Shown here: one piece after another, positions 48,744-58,800 of the stretch | Layout: the number at the start of each line of letters is the position of its first letter | Numbering within the stretch: position 1 is the stretch's first letter | Source of the DNA: an uncultured Eubacteriales bacterium | GTDB taxonomy: Bacteria > Bacillota > Clostridia > Oscillospirales > Oscillospiraceae | NCBI GenBank assembly: GCA_900544405.1 | Contig: UQVA01000003.1 | Span: 1-64,000 of the forward strand | Length of the DNA: 64,000 nucleotides | Direction of reading: 5' to 3' | Made by a program: the position numbers and the translations under genes | Notes under the pieces: model-generated | What the model was told of the DNA's origin: nothing | Seen by the model: the letters and a program-made list of their open reading frames with translations, nothing else | Database searches by the model: none

Positions 48744-49423
48744 TGGCTTTGCCGGTGTATCTTGCCCTGACCGGGGCAGAATTTCGTCTGCTTCCCCGAA
48801 AACCGGCGCATCTGGCCTGGATGGGGGTCTCCTTCACGGAAAATGGGACCCTGGGGGGCTTCCCGGAAGTTTTTCCGCCGGGCGGCATTCTGACCGTGAA
48901 CGATGCCTCTCCCCTGCCGGAAAAATGCCCGCCGGAGGCCACGATAGCCTTGCGGCAATGGGTGGAGCGGTTCCGGCCATCGGCTGTCCTTATGGATATG
49001 CAGCGCAGCGGCGCTGCCCCGGAGGTGCTGAAAGCCCTGGCAAGCTCTCTCCCCTGCCCCGTGGCCGTTTCGGCTCCCTATGCCCATGTGCTTTCCGGGC
49101 CGGTGCTGCTGCCGCCGGTGCCTTTGTACCGGGACCCGGAAAAGTTTCTGGCCCCCTGGGCGGGCCGGGAGATCTGGCTGGAAATATCGCCTCTGGGGCA
49201 GATCGTTCGGCTGACGAAGAAAGGCCGGGAGATTTGCTTCGCCCCGGTGTCCCCGATGCAAAAAGAATTTCCCGGCCCATGCAGCCGCTATACAATTCGG
49301 AAAGGGCCGGATTCTATCGAATTCCGCTTTTGGCGGACCAAAGAAGATACCGCCGCTCTGTTTTCCGCCGCTGAAAAGCACGGCGTGACGAGATTATTCG
49401 GGCTTTATTTGGAATATCGCTAA
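48743..49423 (+). CDS. Uncharacterised 226-residue protein
   Basis: A soluble protein without a signal peptide. AGGAGG precedes the ATG at 48743. It alternates strands and helices in a way that could be a TIM-like barrel fragment (PSAVLMDMQRSGAAPEVLKA, LPCPVAVSAPYAHVL). The C-terminal 70 residues look like a separate strand-rich part (REIWLEISPLGQIVRLT). I do not recognise a family. It is a single gene with a strong terminator, so expression is likely. Confidence 0.65.
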   Translation: MALPVYLALTGAEFRLLPRKPAHLAWMGVSFTENGTLGGFPEVFPPGGILTVNDASPLPEKCPPEATIALRQWVERFRPSAVLMDMQRSGAAPEVLKALASSLPCPVAVSAPYAHVLSGPVLLPPVPLYRDPEKFLAPWAGREIWLEISPLGQIVRLTKKGREICFAPVSPMQKEFPGPCSRYTIRKGPDSIEFRFWRTKEDTAALFSAAEKHGVTRLFGLYLEYR

Positions 49424-49453
49424 AAACGCCCTGCCGTTTGGCAGGGCGTTTTT
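49422..49453. terminator. Bidirectional terminator (orphan gene / rpsU)
   Basis: AAAAACGCCCTGCC (49422-49435) pairs perfectly with GGCAGGGCGTTTTT (49440-49453), loop GTTT. Confidence 0.9.
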
Positions 49454-49476
49454 GATCCACAAAAGGGGAAGGAGAA

Positions 49477-49659
49477 TCAATAGAACTTTCTCTTGTTCTT
49501 ACGGGCAGCTTCGGACTTCTGCTTCCGCTTCAGGCTGGGGCTGACATAGTGCTCACGCTTCTTGACCTCAGCGATCACGCCCTCCTTAGCGCAGCTCCGC
49601 TTAAACCGACGCAGAGCGCTCTCCAGAGACTCGTTCTCCTTGATGCGAATTTCAGACAT
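49477..49659 (-). CDS. rpsU: 30S ribosomal protein S21
   Basis: A 60-residue basic protein with the S21 core ESLESALRRFKRSCAKEGV and the basic tail SLKRKQKSEAARKNKRKF. It is a single gene with its own consensus promoter. The 80-nt leader contains a small hairpin (GTGTCC/GGACAC, 49680-49702) that might take part in control. Confidence 0.96.
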   Translation of the reverse strand: MSEIRIKENESLESALRRFKRSCAKEGVIAEVKKREHYVSPSLKRKQKSEAARKNKRKFY

Positions 49660-49726
49660 TGTTTTCCCTCCCTCCGGCAGTGTCCGGCTTCATCCAGGAC
49701 ACATTCAGGGCCATATCGGCTTATTT

Positions 49727-49755
49727 ATTATAGAGGAAACCTTTGGCTTTGTCAA
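49727..49755 (-). promoter_or_regulatory. Consensus promoter of rpsU
   Basis: On the minus strand, TTGACA (49750-49755), 17 bp, TATAAT (49727-49732), just downstream of the leuS stop. Confidence 0.85.
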
Positions 49756-49767
49756 GGCCATTTTTCC

Positions 49768-52194
49768 TTATTTTATAATCAGGTTCACCAGTTTGTTCTT
49801 CACAACGATGGTTTTCCGCAGGCTTCCCTCCTGCTTTTCCAGGAACCGGGCGATGCGCTCGTCGGCCATGGCGTTCTTCACCACGTCCTCATCCGGGAGG
49901 TCTGCGTCCATGACCACCGTACCGCGCATTTTGCCGTTGATCTGCACGGCCACGGTAACTTCTGCGTCCTTGCACTTTTCCTCGGAATAGGCGGGCCAGG
50001 GCTCGAAGGCGATGGTGCCCTCATGGCCCAGGGTAGCCCAGATTTCTTCGCCCACATGGGGTGTGATGCAGGAGAGCATCTTGATGAAGCCCTCGGCGTA
50101 TTCCTTGGGGCAAGTGCCGTTCTTATAGACCTCGTTGACGAACACCATCATCTGGGCAATGGCGGTATTGAAGGCCAGGGCCTCGTAGTCCGCTGTGACC
50201 TTTTTCACGGTCTGATGGTAGATTTTCGTCAACTTTCCGTCATCGGTATCCGTGATGTTGGCGCTTTCCGTGAAGAAATTCCACACCCGATTGATGAACT
50301 TCCGGGCGCCGGCCACGCCGGTCATGCTCCAGGGCTTGGACACTTCCAGGGGGCCCATGAACATCTCATAGAGCCGCAGGGTGTCGGCGCCGTACTCCCG
50401 GACGATGTCGCTGGGGTTCACCACATACTTGGGGAACCGCTTGCCCATCTTGATGCCGTTCTCGCCCAGGATCATGCCCTGATGGACCAGCTTGTGGAAG
50501 GGTTCCTTCACCGGGGACAGGCCCTGGTCGTACAGGAACCGGTTCCAGATGCGGGAATACATCAGGTGGCCCACGGCGTGCTCCGGTCCGCCGATGTACA
50601 GGTCCACCGGCAGCCAGTGCTTCAGAAGCTCCGGGTCGCAGAAGGTCTTGTCGTTGTGGGGATCGATATAGCGCATATAGTACCAGGAGGAACCGGCGCT
50701 GCCGGGCATGGTAGAAGTCTCACGGACCCCATGGATGCCGTTTTTATTGTACTGCTTCCACTCGGTGGCGTTTTCCAGCGGAGCCTGGCCGTTGCGGCCC
50801 TTGTAGTCCTCCAGTTCCGGCAGCACCAGGGGCAGCTCGTCGTCAGGCAGGAAGTAGGTCTTGCCGTCGTCGGTGTACACACAGGGCACCGGCTCGCCCC
50901 AGTAGCGCTGGCGGGCGAAGATCCACTCCCGGAAATGATAGTTGGTCTTTCTCCGGGCCACGCCCATCTTTTCCAGCTTGCAGGTGATGGCCTCCTTGGC
51001 CTCCTCCACGGTAAGGCCCGTGAACTCCTCGGAGTTCATCAGCTTGCAGCCCTTGCCCAGGTAATCCTGCTTTTCAAAGGCGTGCTCGGACACATCCCGG
51101 CCCTCAATGACCTGAATCATAGGGATGTTGTGGACCTGAGCGTACTCAAAGTCCCGCTGGTCGTGGCTGGGTACGGCCATGACCGCGCCGGTGCCGTAGC
51201 TGGCCAGCACGAAGTCGCCGATAAACACCGGTACTTCCTTGCCGTTCACGGGGTTGATGGCGTACACGCCCTTCAGGGGGCAGCCGGACTTGGTCTTGTT
51301 CAGTTCCGTCCGGTCCATGTCGCTCTTTTTCAGGGAATCGGCAATGTAGGCGTTGACCTCGTCCTTATTTTCGATGCGGTCCATCAGGTCCTGAACGGTC
51401 TGTCCGTCGGGGGCCAGGACCATGAAGGTAATGCCGTAAATGGTTTCGATGCAGGTGGTGTAAATGGAGAACTGTCCGCCGCCCACCAGCTGGAAGTCTA
51501 CCTCCACGCCGGTGGATTTGCCGATCCAGTTCCGCTGAATTTCCTTGGTGGATTCGGGCCAGTCGATCTCGTTCAGGCCCTCCAGCAGCTTCTCGGCAAA
51601 GGCAGGCTGATCGATGACCCACTGCTTCATGTTCTTCTTGACCACCGGATAGCCGCCCCGCTCGCTCTTGCCGTCGATGACTTCATCGTTGGAAAGCACG
51701 GTACCCAATTCCTCGCACCAGTTCACGGGCATTTCCACCCGCTTGGCGTAACCGGCCTCGTAGAGCTTCTTGAAGATCCACTGGGTCCACTTGTAGAACT
51801 CCGGGTCGGAGGTAGCGATCATCTTGGACCAGTCGTAGTCAAAGCCCAGTTCTTTCAGCTGTGCGGAAAACGTTTCGATGTTCTTCTGGGTAAAGCCGTT
51901 GGGATGGTGGCCCGTGGACACGGCGTACTGCTCGGCAGGCAGGCCGAAAGAGTCGTAGCCCATGGGGTGCAGCACGTTATAGCCCTGCATCCGCTTCATC
52001 CGGGACATGATGTCCGTGGCGGTATAGCCCTCCGGGTGGCCCGCATGGAGGCCCACGCCGCTGGGATAAGGGAACATATCCAGCACGTAATACTTGGGCT
52101 TGGAGAAGTCCCACACATCCGTATGGAAGGTGTCATGCTCCTGCCAGTATTGCTGCCATTTCTTTTCGATTTCGCTGTGATTATAGACGCTCAT
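49768..52194 (-). CDS. leuS: Leucyl-tRNA synthetase
   Basis: An 808-residue class I synthetase. The HIGH-type motif is GVGLHAGHPEGY, tRNA-binding SFGLPAEQYAVSTGHHP follows, and the CP1 editing domain lies about 225-415. The KMSKS-type loop reads IKMGKRFPKYV, a variant also used by other Firmicute LeuS proteins. The anticodon-binding and C-terminal domains are present. Length is normal for the group. It is the last gene of the smc-to-leuS unit, 18 bp after rsfS. Confidence 0.96.
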   Translation of the reverse strand: MSVYNHSEIEKKWQQYWQEHDTFHTDVWDFSKPKYYVLDMFPYPSGVGLHAGHPEGYTATDIMSRMKRMQGYNVLHPMGYDSFGLPAEQYAVSTGHHPNGFTQKNIETFSAQLKELGFDYDWSKMIATSDPEFYKWTQWIFKKLYEAGYAKRVEMPVNWCEELGTVLSNDEVIDGKSERGGYPVVKKNMKQWVIDQPAFAEKLLEGLNEIDWPESTKEIQRNWIGKSTGVEVDFQLVGGGQFSIYTTCIETIYGITFMVLAPDGQTVQDLMDRIENKDEVNAYIADSLKKSDMDRTELNKTKSGCPLKGVYAINPVNGKEVPVFIGDFVLASYGTGAVMAVPSHDQRDFEYAQVHNIPMIQVIEGRDVSEHAFEKQDYLGKGCKLMNSEEFTGLTVEEAKEAITCKLEKMGVARRKTNYHFREWIFARQRYWGEPVPCVYTDDGKTYFLPDDELPLVLPELEDYKGRNGQAPLENATEWKQYNKNGIHGVRETSTMPGSAGSSWYYMRYIDPHNDKTFCDPELLKHWLPVDLYIGGPEHAVGHLMYSRIWNRFLYDQGLSPVKEPFHKLVHQGMILGENGIKMGKRFPKYVVNPSDIVREYGADTLRLYEMFMGPLEVSKPWSMTGVAGARKFINRVWNFFTESANITDTDDGKLTKIYHQTVKKVTADYEALAFNTAIAQMMVFVNEVYKNGTCPKEYAEGFIKMLSCITPHVGEEIWATLGHEGTIAFEPWPAYSEEKCKDAEVTVAVQINGKMRGTVVMDADLPDEDVVKNAMADERIARFLEKQEGSLRKTIVVKNKLVNLIIK

Positions 52195-52212
52195 GGTTTT
52201 CTCGGTCCTCTC

Positions 52213-52587
52213 TTAAACCCCGTCGGGCGTGATGATCTCGCCAAGATCGATCTTTTCGGCATCGGCCCAAAGCCGCTCCAGATCGTAGAATTGCCGGGCT
52301 TCCTCGGTGAATACATGAATGACCAGGCAGCCGTAGTCCAGCAGCTCCCAGGTGTTGCCCCGGTGGCCCTCCCGGCCCAGGGGCTTCTCTCCGGCTTCCT
52401 CCAGAGCGTACTCGGCGAAGTCGCAGAGGGTCCGCACATGGGTGTTGGATGTGCCGGTGCAGATGAGGAAATAATCCGCCAGGCTGGATACCCGGTCGAT
52501 CTTCAGAAGCCGCAGGCCCACGGCCTTCTTGCTGTCCAGAGCCTTGGCGGCAATGGCGGCCAGTTCTTTTGCAGTTTTCATGGGCAT
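52213..52587 (-). CDS. rsfS: Ribosomal silencing factor RsfS
   Basis: A 124-residue protein that binds L14 and blocks subunit joining when nutrients are low. It carries DRVSSLADYFLICTGTSNTHV, the family's core, and WELLDYGCLVIHVF, GREGHRG near the end. It sits between the NadD-YqeK gene and leuS, the usual nadD-yqeK-rsfS order. Confidence 0.95.
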   Translation of the reverse strand: MPMKTAKELAAIAAKALDSKKAVGLRLLKIDRVSSLADYFLICTGTSNTHVRTLCDFAEYALEEAGEKPLGREGHRGNTWELLDYGCLVIHVFTEEARQFYDLERLWADAEKIDLGEIITPDGV

Positions 52588-52607
52588 TGATTCCTTTCTA
52601 TGGGGCG

Positions 52608-53792
52608 TTATACCCCGTGTTCGAGTAAATAGCGCAGGGCCTCGCCGGACTCCGGGGAGACCTCCCGGCCCTGTTCCTTCAGGAGGGCCAGGGTGCTTTC
52701 CAGACCCAGCTTCAGGGCCAGGTCGATGTTTTCATAAGCGGCCTTCCGGAGCTTTTCCACCCCGGGGAAGTCCCGGTTTGGCTCCACATAGTCCGCCACA
52801 TAAATGATTTTTTCCAGCAGGGTCATGTTGGCCCGGCCTGTGGTGTGATAGCGGATGGCGCTGACCACGGCTTCGTTTTCCCCAAAAATGCGCTCCGCCA
52901 CCAGGCTGCCGGTGAGGGCATGAAGGGTCTTGGGGTTTTTCCGGGAAAAATCACCGAGTATCGTACCATAAGCCCTGCACAATGTCAACTGCAGGGGTCC
53001 GTCCAGGGCCTTGGTAATGTCGTGGAGCAGGCCCGCCCGTGCAGCGTCCGTCTCATCGGCCCCGTAGAGCCGGGCCAGTTCCACCGCCGTCTGGCGGCAG
53101 CCGAAAATGTGGGCCACCCGCTTTTCCTTCATCAGCGGAACGACTACTTTTTCCAGTTCCGGCATGGGAAGATTTTTCCAGTTGGCATTGGCCCCGTAAA
53201 GGCCATGGGCCCGGATGAAGTCCGCCACGGCCTCGTCCAGGAATTCCCCGGCGCAGCCGAAGGCGATGAGCCGCCGCAGGTCCGAGGAGGAAATGGCCAC
53301 CACGGGATTTTCCAGCACGGAAATTTTGGCTCCCATGGCCTCCAATTTGGCTTTTTGCGCCTCGATGGCCTCCCGCTCGCCCTTTTCGCCCCGGTACATC
53401 ACCGCCAGAGCGGCATTTTGCAGGATGCTTTCCGGCTTGCGCCAGGAATCGAAGGACAGGAACATATCCGTGCCCATGAGCAGGGTCAGTTCCGCATCCC
53501 GGTACGCTTCCCGCAGCTGGGCCACGGTCTCATAGGTATAGCTGCGGCCCTGGCGGCGCATTTCCAGATCGCAGACCTCCAGGCCGGGTTTGTCCTTACA
53601 GGCCAGATGCAGCATCTTAAGTCGCTGCTCCGGCGTTGCGGACCCGGCAGGGATTTCTTTGTGGGGCGCCAGATAGTCCGGGACCATCAGCAGCCTGGTT
53701 AGCCCCAGCTTTTCCAGTGCGTAGGCTGCACCCTGAATGTGCCCGGTGTGGGGGGGATTGAAGGTCCCGCCATAAATGCCGATTTTCTCCAT
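52608..53792 (-). CDS. nadD: NadD-YqeK fusion protein
   Basis: A 394-residue fusion. Residues 1 to about 200 are nicotinate-nucleotide adenylyltransferase (NAD synthesis), with GGTFNPPHTGHIQGA and the C-terminal ISSSDLRRLI nucleotide motif. Residues about 205-394 are an HD hydrolase of the YqeK type (RVAHIFGCRQTAVELARLYG, AGLLHDITKAL, IRYHTTGRANMTLLEKIIYV), which in Bacillus is separate and splits Ap4A. The join falls after a short linker. AGGAGG precedes the ATG at 53792; an upstream extension lacks homology. Confidence 0.93.
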   Translation of the reverse strand: MEKIGIYGGTFNPPHTGHIQGAAYALEKLGLTRLLMVPDYLAPHKEIPAGSATPEQRLKMLHLACKDKPGLEVCDLEMRRQGRSYTYETVAQLREAYRDAELTLLMGTDMFLSFDSWRKPESILQNAALAVMYRGEKGEREAIEAQKAKLEAMGAKISVLENPVVAISSSDLRRLIAFGCAGEFLDEAVADFIRAHGLYGANANWKNLPMPELEKVVVPLMKEKRVAHIFGCRQTAVELARLYGADETDAARAGLLHDITKALDGPLQLTLCRAYGTILGDFSRKNPKTLHALTGSLVAERIFGENEAVVSAIRYHTTGRANMTLLEKIIYVADYVEPNRDFPGVEKLRKAAYENIDLALKLGLESTLALLKEQGREVSPESGEALRYLLEHGV

Positions 53793-53832
53793 GTTCCTTC
53801 CTCCTGTTCTCTGTATTTCCCGAAAAAGCGGC

Positions 53833-54303
53833 TCAGTCTTTGTTCCGAAGCTGCCGCTCCCGGTCCCGTTCGATGGCCCGCTCAATGGCCTTTTCCTTAA
53901 AATAGGCGTTGCGCTGCTCCCGCTGGGCCTGAGCAGCGTGCCGCCGGGCCCGCTGGCTTTTCCGCACCGGGTCCAGCTTGCCGGGGGTCACGCTCTTCCG
54001 CTTGGCCCGGCCGGTCATGTTCCGCTCCTCCTGCTTCTTTTCGCTGAAGCGATAGAGAACGAATTTCGTGCCGATGACCGCCACGCCGTCGGCGCCGGTG
54101 GCCTCACAGAGGGCATCGCTGACCTCTCTGGGGGTCATCATGGCCCCTTCCAGCACCTTGCCCTTCACCAGTTCCCGTGCGGTGAGCTGGTTGTCCGTCT
54201 CGGCGACGACCGCCTCCGTAACGCCGCCCTTGCCCACGATGAGGGTCGTTTCCAGCGGATTGGCCTTGGCCCGCAGTTCCGCCCGTTCCTTACTTGTCAG
54301 CAT
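53833..54303 (-). CDS. yhbY: YhbY-type RNA-binding protein with basic tail
   Basis: A 156-residue protein. Residues 1 to about 95 are the CRM (YhbY) domain (MLTSKERAELRAKANPL, IVGKGGVTEAVV), which associates with pre-50S particles. The remaining 60 residues are very basic and helical (RAKRKSVTPG, REQRNAYFKEKAIERAIERD); ordinary YhbY is only about 97 residues. The tail may help bind rRNA. It overlaps rdgB by 14 bp. Confidence 0.9.
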   Translation of the reverse strand: MLTSKERAELRAKANPLETTLIVGKGGVTEAVVAETDNQLTARELVKGKVLEGAMMTPREVSDALCEATGADGVAVIGTKFVLYRFSEKKQEERNMTGRAKRKSVTPGKLDPVRKSQRARRHAAQAQREQRNAYFKEKAIERAIERDRERQLRNKD

Positions 54304-54895
54304 AACCTGCCTCCTTCATTTTTTCATACAGTACCTTCAAGGCTCTTGCCCGGTGGGAGACCTGATTTTTCTCCTCCGGAGCCACCTCCGCCAGGGTCTT
54401 GCCCAGGGGCGGATAATAGAAAATGGGGTCGTAGCCGAAGCCGCCGGTGCCCGCAGGGGCACGCAGCAATTCTCCGTGGACCTCGCCACGGGCCTGAATG
54501 ACCTGCCCCTCCGGGGTCATCAGGGTAATGACGCAGACGAACTGGGCCTGCCGCTGGCCGTCCGGAACATTTTCCGTATTTTTCAGCAAAAGCTGCAGCC
54601 GGCCCCAATCGTCCAGAGAATCGTCAAAGCCGTACCTGGCGGAATACACCCCCGGTGCCCCGTTCAGGGCGTCCACCGCAATACCGGAGTCGTCTGCCAG
54701 CGCCGGAAGGCCCGTGGCCTCCATGACGGCCTTGGCTTTCAGCAGGGAATTTTCCTCAAAAGTCGTCCCCGTTTCCTCCACGTCAATGTCCACGCCCAGT
54801 TCCGATTCCAGCACCAGCTGAATGTCGAACCGCTCCACAATCTTCTGAATTTCCACCAGCTTATGGGGGTTCTTGCTGGCCAAAACCATTTTCAT
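54290..54895 (-). CDS. rdgB: dITP/XTP pyrophosphatase
   Basis: A 201-residue HAM1/RdgB enzyme that removes non-canonical purine triphosphates. It opens KMVLASKNPHKLVEIQKI and has TTFEENSLLKAKAVMEATGL, LADDSGIAVDALNGAPGVYS and GFGYDPIFYYPP, all diagnostic. It is 2 bp from ftsY, within the same operon. Confidence 0.95.
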   Translation of the reverse strand: MKMVLASKNPHKLVEIQKIVERFDIQLVLESELGVDIDVEETGTTFEENSLLKAKAVMEATGLPALADDSGIAVDALNGAPGVYSARYGFDDSLDDWGRLQLLLKNTENVPDGQRQAQFVCVITLMTPEGQVIQARGEVHGELLRAPAGTGGFGYDPIFYYPPLGKTLAEVAPEEKNQVSHRARALKVLYEKMKEAGYADK

Positions 54896-54897
54896 AA

Positions 54898-55803
54898 TTA
54901 CAGCAGCGCCTCCACAAAGTCCCGGGCCACGAAGGGCATCAGGTCCTCCGGCTGTTCGCCCACGCCCACCAGCTTCACCGGCAGCTGCAGGCTGTCCGCC
55001 ACGGCAATAACGATGCCGCCCTTGGCAGTGCCGTCCAGCTTTGTAAGCGCAATGGCCGTCACACCGGCGATCTCCTTGAACTGCTTGGCCTGGATGAGGC
55101 CGTTCTGTCCGGTGGTTCCGTCCAGCACCAGCAGCACCTCCTGGGCCGCATCCGGCAGTTCCCGGTTCACGATGCGGCTGATCTTGTTCAGCTCGTTCAT
55201 CAGGTTCTGCTTGTTGTGGAGCCGTCCGGCGGTGTCGATCAGGATCACGTCCACATTCCGGGCCTTGGCGGCCTGGATGCCGTCAAAGACCACGCTGGCC
55301 GGGTCGGCTCCCTCATGCTGGCGGACAATATCCGCCCCGGACCGGCCTGCCCAGATCTCCAGCTGGTCCGCAGCCGCCGCCCGGAAGGTGTCGCCCGCCA
55401 CCATCAGGACCTTCTTGCCCTCTTTCACCAGCCGGGTAGCCAGCTTGCCGATGGTGGTAGTCTTGCCCACGCCGTTGACGCCGATGACCAGGATCACGCT
55501 GGGCCGGGTGGTCAGGTTCAGTTCCGGCGTACCTACGTTCAGCATCTCCGTCAGGATGTCCTTCAGGGCGTCCTTGGCCTCCTCGGTGGTTTTCAGGTGG
55601 TCCTCCCGAACCCGCTTGCGGAGCCGCTCCACGGCCTTGCCGGAAGTCTCTACCCCCAGGTCCGCCAGAATCAGGCTCTCCTCCAACTCGTCGTAAAAAT
55701 CGTCGTCCAGCTCGGAAAAGCCGGAAAACACCTGCCCCAACGTATTGCTCAGGGCGTCCCGGGTCTTGGTGAGGCCCGCCTTGATCTTATCAAAAAATCC
55801 CAT
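54898..55803 (-). CDS. ftsY: Signal recognition particle receptor FtsY
   Basis: A 301-residue SRP GTPase with an N domain (1-95) and a G domain with G1 GVNGVGKTTTIGKLA, DTFRAAAADQLEIWA, G3 DTAGRLHNKQNLM, and TKLDGTAKGG. The acidic A domain of E. coli FtsY is absent, as is usual in Firmicutes. It follows smc after 11 bp, a widespread pair. Confidence 0.96.
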   Translation of the reverse strand: MGFFDKIKAGLTKTRDALSNTLGQVFSGFSELDDDFYDELEESLILADLGVETSGKAVERLRKRVREDHLKTTEEAKDALKDILTEMLNVGTPELNLTTRPSVILVIGVNGVGKTTTIGKLATRLVKEGKKVLMVAGDTFRAAAADQLEIWAGRSGADIVRQHEGADPASVVFDGIQAAKARNVDVILIDTAGRLHNKQNLMNELNKISRIVNRELPDAAQEVLLVLDGTTGQNGLIQAKQFKEIAGVTAIALTKLDGTAKGGIVIAVADSLQLPVKLVGVGEQPEDLMPFVARDFVEALL

Positions 55804-55814
55804 GATTTTCTCCT

Positions 55815-58800
55815 TTATTCCACGATTCCCAGATATTCTTCCATCTGATTCAGGTCCAGCCGCAGCAGCTTGGAAACGCCCTGCTCCTGCATGGTCACGC
55901 CGTACAAAACGTCCGCCGCCTCCATGGTGCCACGCCGGTGGGTAATGACGATGAACTGGGTCTTTTGGCTCAAATTATGCAGGTAGCTTGCGAACCGCTC
56001 CACGTTCCGGTCGTCCAGGGCTGCATCGATTTCGTCCAGCATACAGAAGGGCGTGGGCCGGACCTTCAGAATGGCAAAGTACAGTGCGATGGCCACAAAA
56101 GCCTTCTCGCCGCCGGAGAGCAGTGTGATGGTCTTGACCTGCTTTCCGGGGGGCTGCACCCGAATTTCGATGCCGCAGGTCAGCGGCTCCGCCGGGTCCT
56201 CCAAGAGCAGTTCGCCCTTGCCGCCGCCGAACATTTCCTCAAAGGTCTTGCCGAAATACTCGTTGATTTTTCCGAATTCCGTCACGAAGATGCCGGTCAT
56301 TTCCTGGGTAATGTTTCGGATGACGCTTTCCAGTTCCCGCTTGGCGGTCAGCACGTCGTCCCGCTGGGAGGCAAGATACGTGTAGCGCTCGTTGACCCGT
56401 GCGTACTCCTCGATGGCTCCCAGATTCGGCGTTCCCAAAGCGGCAATGCTCCGCTTCAATTCTCCGATGCGCCGGTTGCCCGCCGCCACGGACTCGATCT
56501 CGCCCTTTTTCTCCACCGCCGTGCCGGGGGTCAGACCGTAATTGTCCCACAGCTTGTCGATGATCTGCTTTTCTTCCATCTGGGCCGCCTGCTTTTTCTG
56601 CTCCAGCAGGGCGCAGGCCCGCTCCATATTGAGAATATCCTTGTTTTTCTCCTGGGTCTGCCGCTCGCAGAGGGTCTTTTCCGCTTCGGTATCCGCCCGC
56701 TTGCGAAGCTGGTCCTCCAGGTCCTGCTTGTCCCGCTTCACTTCCCGGTCGTTCTGCTCTATCCGGGCTTTCAGGTCCAGAATCTGGGCTTCCAGGCCAC
56801 GAATTTCCTCCTGAATGTCCTTGGAAAGCTGGATTTTCCGGTCCCGGTCCCCTTCCATGGAGGCCCGGAGGGCTTTCAGGTCCTCCATGTGGTTCCGGGC
56901 GGTCTCCGCCTCGGCGATGAGCGCCGCCTCCTGGGTTTTCAGGTCTGTAAGTCCTTCGGTAATATGGGCGGATTTTTCCGCCGTGTCTGACTGGCTGCCT
57001 TCCAGCTTGAAAAGCTCGCTGCGGGTCTGGGAAAGGTCCAGGGTGTAAAGCTGTAATTTTGCCTTCTGGGCTGCCAGCCGCTCCCGGTCGGCACTGCGGC
57101 GCTTTTCCAGGCTGGCACGCTCGGCCCCGGCATTTTCCCGGGCATCCAGAATGGCCTGCAGCAAAATGGCATACTGCTTTTCCTGCCCTTGCAGGGTCAG
57201 CACGGAATCCTGTGCCGCACGAAGCTGCTCGGCGGCAGTGGAGCGCTGGTATTCCACCTCGTCCACCCCCCGCTGGGCCTCCTGCAAATCCTTCTCCAAT
57301 GCGGCCAGCTTGTCCTGCAGGGTCTTTTGCCGGGCCGTGAGTTTTTCCAACTCGTTGGCACGGGACAGGATACCTGCGTCCTTATTCATGGAGCCGCCGG
57401 TCATAGAGCCGCCGGGGTTCACTACCTGACCGTCCAGGGTCACGATTTTGAACCGGTTCTGATAGGTCCGGGCCATGGCAATGGCGGCGTCCATATCCTC
57501 CACAATGACGATACGGCCCAGCAGATTTTCCACAATGCCCCGGTATTGGTCCTGACAGCTGACCAATTTGGAAGCGATGCCCACAAAGCCCCAGCACTGC
57601 TCCAAGCCCTTTTCCGTCAGGCTCTTGCCCCGGATAACAGATAACGGCAGGAACGTGGCCCGTCCGCCGCCGGTGCGTTTCAGGAAGGAGATGGCGGCTT
57701 TGCCGTCCTGCTCCGTATCCACCACGATCTGCTGCATGGCGCCGCCCAGAGCAATTTCAATGGCGGAGGTATATTCGTCCTCCGTGCGGATGAGCCGGGA
57801 CACCGGCCCATGGATACCGGAAAGCCGGTTCCCCTGCTGCATCACCAGTCGCACGGACTTCTGATAGCTTTCAAAATCCCGCTCCATGGCCTGGAACACC
57901 TGGACCTTGGCCCGGATGCCGTCCAGCTGGGCGGTCACGTCCCGCTGCTCCTTGGCCAGTTCGTCCCGGCGCTTGGTCCGGTTCTGAAGCCGCAGACCAT
58001 AGCCGGAGATCTGGTTCTGATTGACCGTCACCGCATCCTGGGCGTTCTTCAACTCCCGGCGGGCCTTGTCCAACTCCCCACGGGCGCTCTTTTCCCGGTC
58101 CGCTGCGGCAGTCAAATCACTGTTCAGCTGCTCGAGCCGCTGGTCATTGTCCTGAATGGACGCCTCCACGCTGCGGCATTCCGCCTCTCCGGCGGCGATT
58201 TGGGAGGTCAGTTCCGTTTCCTTGCCCCGCAGTTCCAGATAGCGCTTCTGCAGGCCCTGGGCATTGGCGGTCATGGCGGACAGGGTCTGCTGATACTCCC
58301 CGATGCCCTTCCGCTTGGCGGCAAGGCTGGCATCGATTTCCTCTAAGCGCCGCTTGGCCTGTTCCATCTGGGCGGTCACGCCGCCGCTGCGGTCATCCTC
58401 GGCCTTGCACTCGGCTTCCAGCCGCTTCAGGTTGTCCTGATTGTTGGCGACGTTGCCCTGCAGCACCGCCAGCTGGCCGGAAAGCTGCTGACCCGCCGCC
58501 TCCTGCATGGAGACCTTCACCCGGACGTTCTCCACCTGCGCGTCCTTTTCCCGCAGAACGTTGCCCAACTCCTCCGCACGGGCATAGTGCTTGTCCAGGT
58601 CCTCATGGGCCTGTTTCAGCACGAAATCGGCGGAAGTGAAATCCTCCTGGGCCTTCCGGGCGGACTCGGAGAGCTTATCCAGGGTCTGCAGCCACACGGC
58701 TACCTCCACGCCCTGCAATTCGTCCTTCATGGCCAGATATTTTTTGGCCTTTTCGGATTGGTTTTTCAGGGGGTCCAGCTGAATTTCCAGTTCGGAAACT

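Noticed and set aside
50400..50460. Broken KMSKS motif in leuS (KMGKR)
   Set aside because: From general knowledge this variant is frequent in LeuS of Firmicutes, so it is not a defect.
49549..52590. A 1013-codon open frame on the plus strand
   Set aside because: It lies opposite leuS, rsfS and rpsU, has antisense-type composition and no ribosome site. Long antisense frames are expected in GC-rich DNA with biased third positions.
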